From the NCBI RefSeq assembly GCF_019711315.1, contig NZ_CP081294.1, positions 1,736,001 through 1,800,000 of the forward strand: DNA of 64,000 nucleotides. The letters are read 5' to 3'. Positions 52,135 to 61,007 of this stretch are shown piece by piece. The stretch comes from Qipengyuania gelatinilytica. GTDB lineage: Bacteria; Pseudomonadota; Alphaproteobacteria; Sphingomonadales; Sphingomonadaceae. The translations under genes were made by a program, and so were the position numbers. The notes beneath the pieces are model-generated. The model saw only the letters and a list, made by a program, of their open reading frames with translations. It did no database searches and was not told the DNA's origin. Position 1 is the stretch's first letter. The number at the start of each line of letters is the position of its first letter.

Positions 52135-53031
52135 TCAGTCGTGGCGGATGGCGAAGCCGTGCGCGTCCGCCGAGAACGGGCGCTGCCCACCAGCGGTGAG
52201 ATAACGTACCTGCTGGAAGGCGAAATCGGTCGCCGGATTACCCTCGGCATCCATGGCGGGATCGAAACGCGCATGCTCCTTCATCGCATCACAGGCTGCG
52301 TCGCGCAGGACCTTGGCGGTCAGGAAATTGGTGACGTGGCAATGCACGACACGTCCGTTTCCATCGACGATCAAGCGTAGCGGAACCATGCCGTCCCACC
52401 CTTTGCGAACGGCCTCCTTCGGATAGCCGCGCTGGATCGCCTCGGCCAGTCTGCCGACGTCCAGCAGCTTGACGTGCTTGTCGAGTTTGGAATGGGCGTC
52501 GAGGTCGAGGCCGAAATCCTTCAGCCTGTCGGTCACGCAACTATCGAGTGCCGAGATCGCCTGATCGATTGCACGGGTATGCAGCGTCGTCTTGGTCCCG
52601 CGCGGATCGACGATCACGAAATCGGTCACCTCGCTTGCCTCGAGCCGTTCTTCGCCCTCGTCGGGTTCGGGGAAAAGGCGGCCGGCAAAGACAACGCCGT
52701 CGCGCTCACCGATAGACGCTGCCGCCACGCGGTCGAACCGGTGGAGCTTGTCGCTGGGCAGGAAGCCAGCCTCGAGCGAACCGCTGCCTTCGAGGATCGG
52801 TGCACCGATAACCGCAAACTGGACTGCCGAGCGCGGGTGGATGCGCTTGATCGAAAGCGTGACGCGTCCGTCGCCCCTTACGAAGTCCCGCGTGACCGAG
52901 CACCCGTCCTCCAGGGTCGACAGGCGCCACTGCCCATCGGGCTTTAAAGCTTCCGGCGCATCCGGTTCGACGGCCATTGCGCTGCTCGCCAATGCCGCTC
53001 CGGCCAGGAGGGGTAGAGCGAACTTGCGCAT
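52135..53031 (-). CDS. Exported TonB_C-like domain protein (second of pair)
   Basis: A 298-residue protein of unknown role. It has a signal peptide (1-21, MRKFALPLLAGAALASSAMA), an N-terminal beta domain (about 30-110; QWRLSTLEDGCSVTRDFVRGDGRVTLSIKRIHPRSAVQFAVIG), a helical linker and a C-terminal region resembling the TonB C-terminal fold (GYPKEAVRKGWDGMVPLRLIVDGNGRVVHCHV ... CDAMKEHARFDPAMDAEGNPA). No membrane anchor other than the signal is seen. It is laid out like the preceding gene, 1 base away, and is a likely paralogue. Confidence 0.75.
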   Translation of the reverse strand: MRKFALPLLAGAALASSAMAVEPDAPEALKPDGQWRLSTLEDGCSVTRDFVRGDGRVTLSIKRIHPRSAVQFAVIGAPILEGSGSLEAGFLPSDKLHRFDRVAAASIGERDGVVFAGRLFPEPDEGEERLEASEVTDFVIVDPRGTKTTLHTRAIDQAISALDSCVTDRLKDFGLDLDAHSKLDKHVKLLDVGRLAEAIQRGYPKEAVRKGWDGMVPLRLIVDGNGRVVHCHVTNFLTAKVLRDAACDAMKEHARFDPAMDAEGNPATDFAFQQVRYLTAGGQRPFSADAHGFAIRHD

Positions 53032-53032
53032 T

Positions 53033-53959
53033 CTAGCGCACCATCCGGTACACGATCCGGTTGGTGAGATAGGTTCTCACGGGCTGGCCAGCGGCATCGC
53101 GCGCCGGCTCGATCTTCGCATAGCGCTCGAAGGCCGTGCAGGGATGGCCGCCAAGTTCGAAGTCATCCGCAGCCGTCTGGTTGAGGAGGACGCAATTCTC
53201 GATTTTACCTTGCGTGTCGATAGTCATGCGAAGGTGAAAGTCTGCCTGCGCGCCGCGATTCAGGGCTGCATTGGGATATCGATCGGCGACTTCGCGCACG
53301 ACGGTCTTCATGTTCGTCACTTTCGGCGGGCTGGCAACGCTGCGCTGCTCCGCAATGTCGAAGCCCCAGAACTCGACGAGGTTTTCCATGCACACGTTCA
53401 TCGCAGCGAGCGGAGCATCGAGCGCTCCGAGATGAAGCCGCACTGGCGTACGACCGCGCTGAGAGATGGTCAGCCATTCGACAGCCGCCGCACCTTTGGC
53501 GTCGAGTTCGGGCAAGCTGCGCGGATTAGAGACGTAATCGGGCTCTTCGTCCTGGTCGCCGGCCTCTTCCTCGGCTGCAACGAAGCCGCTCGAATGCTGG
53601 ATGGCACTCCCGAATTCGCCGAATGACGATGCGAGGAGCTCGAATTCGCCGGTATCACCGCCCTCGCTGAACTCGAACCCGGTCTTGCGGCCATTGCGGT
53701 ATTTTTCGAAGGCAGGGCCTGCGACGGTCCAGCTTGCGGATGTCGACGGGTCCCACTGGTCGATCACGAAGATCGTCTGGTTCTCACCCTCGCCGAACAG
53801 CCGCGCGATGCGGCACTTGTGTTCGCCCATGTCGAGATTCCACTGGCTCGACGGCTTGAGTACGACGATCTCCGGATCGTCTTTCGCCGAGGCGGCACTG
53901 GCTGCTGCCAGACAAGTTATCGCGAGCAAAGGCGATATGGATTTAACGAGCGACCGCAT
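53033..53959 (-). CDS. Exported TonB_C-like domain protein (first of pair)
   Basis: A 308-residue exported protein, function unknown. After a signal peptide (1-25) comes a beta-rich domain with QWNLDMGEHKCRIARLFGEGENQTIFVIDQWDPSTSASWTVAG, matching the W-x-L-x4-E-x-C pattern of its neighbour. An acidic linker (AAEEEAGDQDEEPD) leads to a C-terminal TonB_C-like stretch (RYPNAALNRGAQADFHLRMTIDTQGKIENCVL ... RYAKIEPARDAAGQPVRTYL). The Shine-Dalgarno GAGGGG is the last part of the etfA terminator stem, six bases before the ATG. Confidence 0.75.
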   Translation of the reverse strand: MRSLVKSISPLLAITCLAAASAASAKDDPEIVVLKPSSQWNLDMGEHKCRIARLFGEGENQTIFVIDQWDPSTSASWTVAGPAFEKYRNGRKTGFEFSEGGDTGEFELLASSFGEFGSAIQHSSGFVAAEEEAGDQDEEPDYVSNPRSLPELDAKGAAAVEWLTISQRGRTPVRLHLGALDAPLAAMNVCMENLVEFWGFDIAEQRSVASPPKVTNMKTVVREVADRYPNAALNRGAQADFHLRMTIDTQGKIENCVLLNQTAADDFELGGHPCTAFERYAKIEPARDAAGQPVRTYLTNRIVYRMVR

Positions 53960-53995
53960 AAAAAACCCCTCCGAACCAGTATTGGTTCGAAGGGG
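53960..53995 (-). terminator. etfA terminator that also carries the next gene's SD
   Basis: Minus strand CCCCTTCGAACC, 6-nt loop, GGTTCGGAGGGG (one U.G pair that works only in the minus-strand RNA), TTTTTT, then directly the ATG at 53959. It is 23 bases past the etfA stop. Same design as at 14814. Confidence 0.88.
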
Positions 53996-54018
53996 TCTGT
54001 ATTACATCAGAATTTGCG

Positions 54019-54948
54019 TCAAAGCTTTTCAGTAAGCTCCGGCACGATCTTGTAGAGATCGCCGACGATGCCGATGTCGGCGACCTGGAAGATCGGGGCG
54101 TCTTCGTCCTTGTTGATCGCGATGATCGTCTTGGAGTCCTTCATGCCGGCAAGGTGCTGGATCGCGCCAGAGATGCCGATGGCGATGTAGACTTCCGGTG
54201 CCACGATCTTGCCGGTCTGGCCGACCTGGTAATCGTTGGGGACATAGCCCGCATCGACCGCGGCGCGCGATGCGCCGATGCCTGCGCCGAGCTTGTCGGC
54301 GAGCGGCGTGATGACCTGCTCGAAGGTTTCCGCGTCCTTGAGCGCACGGCCACCCGATACGATGACCTTGGCGCTGGTGAGTTCCGGACGGTCGCTCTCG
54401 GCGATTTCCGCGCTCACGAAGCTGGAGGTGCCAGCATCGCCTGCGCCCGAAATTTCTTCGATCGTGCCCGAACCGCCTTCGGTGGCTGCCTTGTCGAAGG
54501 CGGTGCCGCGAACGGTGATGACGAGCTTGGCGTCGGAGCTTTCGACTGTCGCAATCGCGTTGCCGGCGTAGATCGGACGGGTGAAGGTCTTGTCGCCTTC
54601 GACCGAAAGGATGTCCGAAATCTGCATTACGTCGAGCAGGGCTGCGACGCGCGGTGCGATGTTCTTGCCGGTGGTGGTGGCGGGCGCAACGAAAGCGTCG
54701 TGGTGGCCCATCTGATCGGCGATCAGCGGGGCGACGTTTTCGGGAAGGGCGTGCTCGTAAGCCGCATCGTCGGCGAGGTGGACCTTGCCCACACCGGCAA
54801 CCTTTGCAGCCTGTTCCGCCACTGCGCGGCAGCCCGAACCTGCGACCAGCAGGTGGACTTCGCCCAGCTTGCTGGCGGCAGTCACGGCAGCCAGCGTTGC
54901 GTCCTTCATCTCGGCATTGTCGTGTTCGACCCAGACGAGAGTTTTCAT
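54019..54948 (-). CDS. etfA: Electron transfer flavoprotein alpha subunit
   Basis: Holds the FAD of the ETF heterodimer that takes electrons from acyl-CoA and other dehydrogenases to ETF-quinone oxidoreductase. It has 309 residues; [29 protein letters not shown] is the N-terminal domain. The C-terminal FAD domain has [68 protein letters not shown], the family signature. AAAGGA lies 9 bases before the ATG. etfB is 28 bases upstream. Confidence 0.95.
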   Translation of the reverse strand: MKTLVWVEHDNAEMKDATLAAVTAASKLGEVHLLVAGSGCRAVAEQAAKVAGVGKVHLADDAAYEHALPENVAPLIADQMGHHDAFVAPATTTGKNIAPRVAALLDVMQISDILSVEGDKTFTRPIYAGNAIATVESSDAKLVITVRGTAFDKAATEGGSGTIEEISGAGDAGTSSFVSAEIAESDRPELTSAKVIVSGGRALKDAETFEQVITPLADKLGAGIGASRAAVDAGYVPNDYQVGQTGKIVAPEVYIAIGISGAIQHLAGMKDSKTIIAINKDEDAPIFQVADIGIVGDLYKIVPELTEKL

Positions 54949-54976
54949 AGTTCTGTTCCTTTCGAAGTCCGGGGTC

Positions 54977-55723
54977 TTACGCGATGCCGAGCGCTTTGAT
55001 CTTGGCGACCAGCGCATCGACGTCCTCGACCTTTTCGCCTGCCTGGCGAACCGGCGGCTCGGAGACGTTGGTGGTCTTGAGGCGCGGCGCGGTGTCGACG
55101 CCGTAATCGGACGGGCTCTTGGTATCGAGCGGCTTCTTCTTCGCCTTCATGATGTTCGGCAGCGAGGCATAGCGCGGCTCGTTCAGGCGAAGGTCGGTGG
55201 TGACGATGGCCGGAAGCGTGAGCTTCACGGTTTCGAGACCGCCGTCGACTTCGCGCTTCACGACGACGCTGTCGCCATCGACTTCGACGGTGTTGGCGAA
55301 GGTGCCCTGCGGACGTCCCATGAGGGCTGCGAGCATCTGGCCAGTCTGGTTCGAATCGTCGTCGATTGCCTGCTTGCCCAGCATCACGATGCCGGGGGTT
55401 TCTTCCTCGGCAATCGCCTTGAGGATCTTGGCGACGGCGAGCGGTTCGACTTCATCGTCGGTTTCGACGAGGATCGCGCGGTCCGCACCCATGGCGAGCG
55501 CGGTACGCAGCGTTTCCTGCGCCTTTGCCGGGCCGATCGAAACGGCGACGATTTCTTCCGCCTTGCCGGCTTCCTTGAGGCGGATCGCCTCTTCGACGGC
55601 GATTTCGTCGAAGGGGTTCATGCTCATCTTTACGTTCGCCAGGTCCACGCCCGAGCCATCGGCCTTCACGCGGGGTTTGACGTTGTAATCGATCACCCGC
55701 TTGACGGGGACGAGGATTTTCAT
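54977..55723 (-). CDS. etfB: Electron transfer flavoprotein beta subunit
   Basis: The AMP-binding subunit of ETF, 248 residues. It begins [27 protein letters not shown], and [21 protein letters not shown] and the AMP loop [29 protein letters not shown] are typical. The recognition loop ([22 protein letters not shown]) is complete. GAGAGGAAGG precedes the ATG. A perfect palindrome 47 bases upstream is a good operator candidate. It starts the etfBA operon, which ends at the terminator after etfA. Confidence 0.95.
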   Translation of the reverse strand: MKILVPVKRVIDYNVKPRVKADGSGVDLANVKMSMNPFDEIAVEEAIRLKEAGKAEEIVAVSIGPAKAQETLRTALAMGADRAILVETDDEVEPLAVAKILKAIAEEETPGIVMLGKQAIDDDSNQTGQMLAALMGRPQGTFANTVEVDGDSVVVKREVDGGLETVKLTLPAIVTTDLRLNEPRYASLPNIMKAKKKPLDTKSPSDYGVDTAPRLKTTNVSEPPVRQAGEKVEDVDALVAKIKALGIA

Positions 55724-55770
55724 GCGAGTTACCTTCCTCTCGATAGAAACTGTGGCGCCCACCTAGCTTG

Positions 55771-55784
55771 CGTTTACGTAAACG
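55771..55784. promoter_or_regulatory. Palindromic operator before etfBA
   Basis: CGTTTACGTAAACG, a perfect 14-bp palindrome flanked by CTTG and TCAAG, 47 bases upstream of etfB. It resembles operators of MerR-type LiuR regulators of acyl-CoA and branched-chain amino acid catabolism in proteobacteria. The rest of the 208-bp gap holds the sucC terminator and no other clear feature. Confidence 0.6.
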
Positions 55785-55864
55785 TCAAGTTGGGCGGGCC
55801 GAGTGCTTGCTAAGATAAGGCGGGCCGCTAGCGAGTGTTCCCGCGAGGCCTCTAGCCTCCGCCT

Positions 55865-55901
55865 AAAAACGAAGGGCGGACACCGTTTCCGGAGCCCGCC
55901 C
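55865..55901 (-). terminator. Rho-independent terminator of sucC
   Basis: Minus strand GGGCGGGC, 12-nt loop, GTCCGCCC (GGGCGG/CCGCCC paired), then TTCGTTTTT, 30 bases past the sucC stop. Confidence 0.8.
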
Positions 55902-55931
55902 TGCTTTTCGTAATCCGACTTTTGCAGCGAT

Positions 55932-57131
55932 TTAAGCCGCCTTCTTCACCTCTGCCACGATCTTGCGCGCGGCGTCGCCAAGATCGTCTGCCGGAACGAT
56001 CGGCAGGCCCGAGTTGGCGAGGATTTCCTTGCCCTTCTCGACATTGGTGCCTTCGAGGCGGACCACCAGCGGCACGTCCAGTTCGACTTCCTTGGCGGCG
56101 ACCACGATGCCTTCGGCGATGGTGTCGCAGCGCATGATGCCGCCGAAGATGTTGACGAGGATGCCCTCGACCGCCGGGTCCTTGAGGATGATCTTGAACG
56201 CCGCGGTGACCTTCTCGGTCGTCGCGCCGCCGCCTACGTCGAGGAAGTTCGCCGGGAAGGCGCCGTTGAGCTTGATGATATCCATCGTCGCCATGGCGAG
56301 GCCTGCGCCATTGACCATGCAGCCGATGTTGCCGTCCAATTTGATGTAGGCGAGGTCGTATTCCGATGCCTCGACTTCGGCCGGGTCTTCCTCGGTCTCG
56401 TCGCGCATCGCTTCCACGTCCTTGTGGCGGTAGAGCGCGTTGCCGTCGAAGCTCATCTTGGTGTCGAGGACGAGGAGGTTGCCTTCCTTGTCTTCCACCA
56501 GCGGGTTGATCTCGAGCATTTCCATGTCGAGGTCCATGAAGGCGGTGTAGAGCTGCTTGGCGAGCTTCTGCGCCTGCTTGTTGGTGTCGCCCGTCAGCTT
56601 GAGCGCGAAGGCCACCGCACGGCCGTGGTGGGGCATGAAGCCCTGCGCCGGATCGATGGTGATGGTGGTAATCTTCTCTGGCGTCTCATGCGCGACGTCC
56701 TCGATGTCCATGCCGCCTTCGGTCGAGGCGATCATGGCGACCTGGCCGGTGGCGCGGTCGACCAGCATCGAAAGGTAGTATTCCTTTTCGATGTCGACGC
56801 CGTCGGTGACATAGAGGCGGTTGACCTGCTTGCCTTCGTCGCCGGTCTGGATCGTCACCAGCGTGTTGCCGAGCATTTCCTTGGCGTTGGCTTCGACTTC
56901 CTCGATGCTCTTCGACAGGCGGACGCCGCCCTTGGCATCGGGGCCGAGTTCCTTGAACTTGCCCTTGCCGCGGCCACCGGCGTGGATCTGCGCCTTCACG
57001 ACATAGAGCGGCCCGGGAAGCTGTTTCGCGCCTGCGACCGCTTCTTCGACGGTCATTGCTGCGTGTCCTGCGGGAACGGCGATGCCGTATTTCGCGAGGA
57101 GTTCCTTGGCCTGATATTCGTGAATGTTCAT
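55932..57131 (-). CDS. sucC: Succinyl-CoA ligase (ADP-forming) beta subunit
   Basis: TCA-cycle enzyme that makes succinate and ATP from succinyl-CoA with the alpha subunit SucD. It has 399 residues. [22 protein letters not shown] starts the ATP-grasp domain, with [13 protein letters not shown] and the C-terminal LIG-like domain with [29 protein letters not shown] and [15 protein letters not shown]. The start at 57131 is preceded by a GAC(C)CCCG-type leader without a strong Shine-Dalgarno. The open frame upstream to 57920 belongs to antisense of the phosphatase gene and is rejected. sucD is not adjacent. Confidence 0.96.
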   Translation of the reverse strand: MNIHEYQAKELLAKYGIAVPAGHAAMTVEEAVAGAKQLPGPLYVVKAQIHAGGRGKGKFKELGPDAKGGVRLSKSIEEVEANAKEMLGNTLVTIQTGDEGKQVNRLYVTDGVDIEKEYYLSMLVDRATGQVAMIASTEGGMDIEDVAHETPEKITTITIDPAQGFMPHHGRAVAFALKLTGDTNKQAQKLAKQLYTAFMDLDMEMLEINPLVEDKEGNLLVLDTKMSFDGNALYRHKDVEAMRDETEEDPAEVEASEYDLAYIKLDGNIGCMVNGAGLAMATMDIIKLNGAFPANFLDVGGGATTEKVTAAFKIILKDPAVEGILVNIFGGIMRCDTIAEGIVVAAKEVELDVPLVVRLEGTNVEKGKEILANSGLPIVPADDLGDAARKIVAEVKKAA

Positions 57132-57249
57132 CGGGGGTCTGGTCCTTCGCGCAGATGCGCGGTTTGGGTGAAGGGAGTCGCGGTGCGCATAAGCATACGT
57201 AGGCCCGCTTGAAAAGTGCCGTTTTCCGGTGCAGGGCGACCGAAATCCC

Positions 57250-58038
57250 ATGATCGACAGCAAACGACTCGAATCTATTGTCGCTGAAGCCGGCAAGATC
57301 GCGCATGGCCTGTGGCCCGGCGCGGGTGCAGAGCTGCGCTCGTGGGAAAAGGAGCCGGGCAGCCCCGTCTGCGAGGCTGACCTCGCCGTAGATGCCTTCC
57401 TCAAGCGCGAGCTTGGCGCGCTGCTGCCCTCGGCGGGATGGTTGTCCGAGGAAACCTCCGACGATCCTGCGCGGCTCGACCACGATCTCATCTGGATGGT
57501 CGATCCGGTCGACGGGACGCGCGACTTCATCCGCGGCCGCGAAGGCTGGGCGGTCTCGGTGGCGCTCATCAGTAACGGTCGGCCGTTGATCGGCACGCTC
57601 TGCGCCCCTGCGCGCGGTGAAGTCTGGCAGGCGGTTGCCGGCCAGGGCGCGACGCGCAACGGACAGAAGCTCATCGCATCGACCCGCAGCGAATTTGCAG
57701 GGGCCCGTGTTCCTGCAGCAGACCTGATGAAGCAGGACCGCATGCTGACCAAGGTCGACCAGCCCAACTCGATCGCCCTGCGGATCGCGATGGTGGCTGC
57801 GGACGAGGCCGACCTCGTGGCGACGCTGCGCTGGGGTTTCGAATGGGACATTGCCGCAGCAGGCCTGATCGCGCGCGAGGCAGGCGCAGCCGTCTCCGAC
57901 AGCTTCGGCCGCAAGCTCAACTACAACAAGCGCGACCCGCGCGCCTTCGGCGTGGTGGCAAGCGCACCTGCGATCCATGGCGCGACCATCGATCACCTCG
58001 CCGAACGCGCGGCGGCGGTTTCCTCCAGAACCAAGTAA
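57250..58038 (+). CDS. Inositol monophosphatase family / CysQ-like 3'(2'),5'-bisphosphate nucleotidase
   Basis: A Mg-dependent, Li-sensitive phosphatase fold of 262 residues. Visible metal sites are the Glu pair in [18 protein letters not shown] (DPxDGT) and [14 protein letters not shown] (WDxAA). It most likely removes 3'-phosphate from PAP(S) (CysQ) or acts on inositol phosphates; sequence alone does not decide. I prefer ATG 57250; a GTG at 57229 in frame would add 7 residues. It is divergent from sucC by 118 bases. Confidence 0.85.
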   Translation: MIDSKRLESIVAEAGKIAHGLWPGAGAELRSWEKEPGSPVCEADLAVDAFLKRELGALLPSAGWLSEETSDDPARLDHDLIWMVDPVDGTRDFIRGREGWAVSVALISNGRPLIGTLCAPARGEVWQAVAGQGATRNGQKLIASTRSEFAGARVPAADLMKQDRMLTKVDQPNSIALRIAMVAADEADLVATLRWGFEWDIAAAGLIAREAGAAVSDSFGRKLNYNKRDPRAFGVVASAPAIHGATIDHLAERAAAVSSRTK

Positions 58039-58072
58039 TAAGGGGAACCGGCTGGTTGGCCGGCTCCCCTTA
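58039..58072. terminator. Stem-loop between convergent genes
   Basis: TAAGGGG-aa-CCGGC, TGGTTG loop, GCCGG-ct-CCCCTTA: a 12-bp stem with a 2x2 internal loop right after the phosphatase stop. There is no T run, so it is a weak or two-way terminator for it and the convergent OmpA gene. Confidence 0.5.
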
Positions 58073-58126
58073 CGCGACTTTCCGAAGGTCTCGGATCAGC
58101 CTTGCCCTGTTACGGGCGCATCTGCA

Positions 58127-58822
58127 TCAGTTACCCTGTGCAGCATCCACGTCATCCTGGTCGAACGGGATGATCTTGATTTCGACGCGGCGGTTGAGCG
58201 GTTCGTTCACTCCGTCGGCAGTCTTGATCTTAAGGTGCTCGTACTGCTCGCCATAGCCTTCCCAGCGGATACGCGACGAGCTGACGCCGCGGCTGATGAG
58301 GTAATTGGCAACAGCCTGCGCGCGCTGTTCGGACAGGCGCTGGTTGAGCGAATCCGAACCGGTCGTGTCGGTGTAGCCGTAAACGTCGATCAGGCTGTTG
58401 GGATACTGGACGAGGTTGGCAGCGACATTGTCGAGCGTAGCGCGGAACGCGGTGTTGATCGTCGCGCTGCCGGTGGCGAAAGTCACGCCATCGGGCAGGT
58501 TCACGAGGATGGCTTCGCCGCCATCGACTTCCGTCACATCGACGCCCGAACCGGCAGTCTGCTCTTCCAGTTCCTTGATCTGCTGGTCCATGCGGTAACC
58601 GACATAGCCGCCGGCTGCGCCGCCAGCTGCCGCACCGATGATACGTCCGGTTTTGCCGCCGATCACGCCGCCGAGCAGGCCGCCGGCAACAGCGCCGCCG
58701 ACACCGCCGAGAACGGTACGCGAAACCTTCTTTTCACCCGTGTTCGGGTCGGTAACGCAAGCCGAGGTGCCAAGCAGGGCGATCGAAGACAGTCCTGCGA
58801 GAAAAATCCGTGATGTTTTCAT
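58127..58822 (-). CDS. OmpA family lipoprotein with glycine-zipper domain
   Basis: A 231-residue envelope protein that should tie the outer membrane to peptidoglycan. The signal peptide ends at TSAC (Cys22), likely lipidated. Then comes a glycine zipper (about 37-80, VGGAVAGGLLGGVIGGKTGRIIGAAAGGAAGGYVG), a short coiled coil and the OmpA C-terminal domain (120-225). That domain has VTFATGSATIN, DVYGYTDTTGSDSLNQRLSEQRAQAVANYL and EPLNRRVEI, with the Asp and Arg that bind diaminopimelate. AAGGGG precedes the ATG at 58822. A near-EcfG promoter lies upstream. Confidence 0.92.
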   Translation of the reverse strand: MKTSRIFLAGLSSIALLGTSACVTDPNTGEKKVSRTVLGGVGGAVAGGLLGGVIGGKTGRIIGAAAGGAAGGYVGYRMDQQIKELEEQTAGSGVDVTEVDGGEAILVNLPDGVTFATGSATINTAFRATLDNVAANLVQYPNSLIDVYGYTDTTGSDSLNQRLSEQRAQAVANYLISRGVSSSRIRWEGYGEQYEHLKIKTADGVNEPLNRRVEIKIIPFDQDDVDAAQGN

Positions 58823-58922
58823 TTTAAATTCCCCTTCATTCTGACCGTCTTGTCCGGGCTTTGTTGCCTCTTGGACGGCCGGGTGCGGTGGGACGCGCCC
58901 ACCAGCGCCTCTAGAAGTTTCC

Positions 58923-58948
58923 AAACACATCAATTCACAGCCTGTTCC
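58923..58948 (-). promoter_or_regulatory. Near-consensus EcfG promoter for the OmpA lipoprotein
   Basis: Minus strand GGAAC, 16 bases, TGTT (one mismatch from CGTT), 100-126 bases upstream of the OmpA-lipoprotein start and within the 170-bp divergent gap. Confidence 0.35.
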
Positions 58949-58992
58949 GAGAACCGCTGGCAGCGCTGCACTTTTGTGCTAGCGAAGCCCTT

Positions 58993-60327
58993 GTGACACC
59001 CTTTCCCTGGACCGATCTGCTCATCATTGCCGGGCTCATCCTGCTCAACGGCGTTTTCGCCATGAGCGAGCTGGCAATCGTTTCCGCCAAGACCTCGCGA
59101 TTGCGCTCTGCCGCACAGCAGGGGAGCCTTGGCGCGAAGTCGGCCATCTCGCTGGCTTCGGACCCCGGCAAGTTCCTTTCGACCGTGCAGATCGGCATCA
59201 CGCTGGTCGGCATCATCGCAGGCGCTTACTCCGGGGCGAGCCTCGGCGGCCCTGTCGGCGAGCGGCTGGCAGTCCTCGGCGTACCGGCCGACTGGGCCGA
59301 CCAGGCCGGTTTCGCGCTCGTGATCGCGCTGACAACCTATTTCAGCCTCGTCGTGGGCGAACTGGTTCCCAAGCAGGTCGCGCTTCGGGCCGCAGTTCCG
59401 ATCGCCATTGCCATGGCGGGTCCCATGGCGTTGCTCGCAAGGGTGGCTGCTCCGCTGGTGTGGCTGCTCGATACTTCGTCGGGCCTGCTGATCCGTGCGC
59501 TGGGCGTGCGTCCTGCAGGCCAAAGCGCGGTAACGGCAGAAGAATTGCACATGCTCTTCGCCGAAGCGACACGCACGGGCATTATCGAAACCGAACAGCA
59601 CCAGATGCTCGCGGGCGTCGTGCGGCTTGCCGAGCGACCGGTGCGCGAGGTGATGACGCCGCGCACCGAACTCGACTGGATCGACGTCAACGCGGACGAG
59701 GAGGCCATTCGCGTGCTGCTCGACGAAAGCCCGCATTCGGTCTGGCCGGTGGCGGACGGCTCGCCCGACAAGGTGATGGGCCTCGTGCGTGTGCGCGAAG
59801 TGCTGAGCGCGATGCTGGCCGGTGGTAGCGTCGATCTCGAAACGCTGATGACCAAGGCCGAGGTCGTGCCAGACCAGCTCGATGCGGTCGATGCGCTGCG
59901 CGTGCTCCAGCAGGCAGATATCGCCATGGCCATGGTGCATGACGAATACGGCCACCTCGACGGGATCGTGACCCCGGTCGACCTGTTGACCGCGCTGGTC
60001 GGCGATTTCGCCAGCGACCAGGATCCGGGCGATTCCCCGGGCATCGTCGAGCGTGCCGATGGCTCGCTTCTCGTAGCCGGATCGCTATCTGCCGATGCGC
60101 TCGCGGACCGGCTGGGCCTCGTTTACGGCGATGACCGCGAGTTCGCCACGGTGGCGGGTTTCTGCCTCGCGGTGATGAAGAAGCTGCCCGTCGAGGGCGA
60201 GTTTTTCGAGGAACAGGGCTGGCGCTTCGAGGTGATCGACCTCGACGAACGCCGGATCGACAAGGTGCTGGTGAGCGAAATCGCTCCCAAGGCGAACAGC
60301 GACGCTCCGGAAGACTACGCGATATAG
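58993..60327 (+). CDS. CNNM/CorC-type hemolysin-family protein with CBS domains
   Basis: A 444-residue membrane protein: an N-terminal CNNM (DUF21) domain with four hydrophobic segments (LIIAGLILLNGVFAMSELAIVSAKTSRL ... VGELVPKQVALRAA), a CBS pair (about 215-345; VREVMTPRTELDWIDVNADEEAIRVLL, VHDEYGHLDGIVTPVDLLTALVGD) and a C-terminal CorC_HlyC domain. Related proteins mediate Mg/Co efflux or Mg-linked regulation; the name 'hemolysin' is historical. The start is GTG 58993. Confidence 0.9.
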   Translation: MTPFPWTDLLIIAGLILLNGVFAMSELAIVSAKTSRLRSAAQQGSLGAKSAISLASDPGKFLSTVQIGITLVGIIAGAYSGASLGGPVGERLAVLGVPADWADQAGFALVIALTTYFSLVVGELVPKQVALRAAVPIAIAMAGPMALLARVAAPLVWLLDTSSGLLIRALGVRPAGQSAVTAEELHMLFAEATRTGIIETEQHQMLAGVVRLAERPVREVMTPRTELDWIDVNADEEAIRVLLDESPHSVWPVADGSPDKVMGLVRVREVLSAMLAGGSVDLETLMTKAEVVPDQLDAVDALRVLQQADIAMAMVHDEYGHLDGIVTPVDLLTALVGDFASDQDPGDSPGIVERADGSLLVAGSLSADALADRLGLVYGDDREFATVAGFCLAVMKKLPVEGEFFEEQGWRFEVIDLDERRIDKVLVSEIAPKANSDAPEDYAI

Positions 60328-60399
60328 TTTTCGCGTTTCGAACCGACCCCCGTCGGTTCGTCCTCGCTAGACGTGCAGCAAGCTGCACCCGCTGCGGGC

Positions 60400-60566
60400 G
60401 GGCGGTCGCCCTATGACTGCCGTGACCAAGAGTTAATCCGAAAAATTACGGTCTAGCGCGAGGGCCGGGCCGGCGGAGGCCCGGCAAGCGCGACTGCGCG
60501 CCCGCAGGTGCTCGACGCGGTCACGCGTCGAAATAGCGCCGAGGATGAGCCCGCGGAGGCGGGCTC
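60400..60566. repeat. Structured intergenic repeat, copy B
   Basis: In the 269-bp gap after the CNNM gene. Hairpins are 60400-60411 (GGGC GGTC GCCC), 60465-60484 (CCGGGCC/GGCCCGG, same as copy A), 60488-60499 (GCGC GACT GCGC) and 60547-60566 (GAGCCCGC GGAG GCGGGCTC). The linker CTGCCGTGACCAAGAG (60417-60432) matches copy A at 14 of 16 bases. About 32 extra bases (60433-60464) lie between hairpins one and two. A further hairpin GTGCAGC-aa-GCTGCAC (60373-60388) precedes it. Confidence 0.7.
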
Positions 60567-60596
60567 TATAAACTAGGGAATCAGTAATTCCCGGCG

Positions 60597-61007
60597 TCAG
60601 CCGGGGATTACGGCCTGCGCCGATGCACCGTCACCCTCGGGGGCGGCGATGATGTCGCGGGTCACGGTGCCCTTGGCGACCGTGTTGGTGTCTTCCGAAC
60701 CGACCATCGAGCGGATGCCCGGGTCTGCTGCACCGGCGCGGTCGAGGACCGAGGTTTCGACGCCGCTGCGCTGGGCAGGGCCGCCGAACAGCGCTTCGAG
60801 AGCCTGCTCTGCAGCAGTGCCTTCGGCCGGACGCGGAGCGCCCGGTGCCGGGGGCACGAGGTTGAAGTCGGGCGGGACCACCAGCGGCGCCTGGCGCTGC
60901 ACGGCAAATTCGTCGGGGCGTTCACGGTTCAGGAAACCGCCGCCGCCACATGCGGCCAGCATACTCGCGGTTGCGCCGAGAATGGCGATACGGGCGTACA
61001 TATTCAT
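60597..61007 (-). CDS. DUF3035 family lipoprotein
   Basis: A 136-residue lipoprotein (lipobox LAAC) of the DUF3035 family, unknown function, typically next to lspA in Sphingomonadales and Rhodobacterales. The RERPDEFAVQRQAPLVVPPDFNLVPPAPGAPRP block is the family signature. The remainder is Ala/Gly-rich and probably disordered. The ATG at 61007 overlaps the last base of the lspA stop (TGATG), with GGAGA 7 bases upstream. Confidence 0.88.
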   Translation of the reverse strand: MNMYARIAILGATASMLAACGGGGFLNRERPDEFAVQRQAPLVVPPDFNLVPPAPGAPRPAEGTAAEQALEALFGGPAQRSGVETSVLDRAGAADPGIRSMVGSEDTNTVAKGTVTRDIIAAPEGDGASAQAVIPG

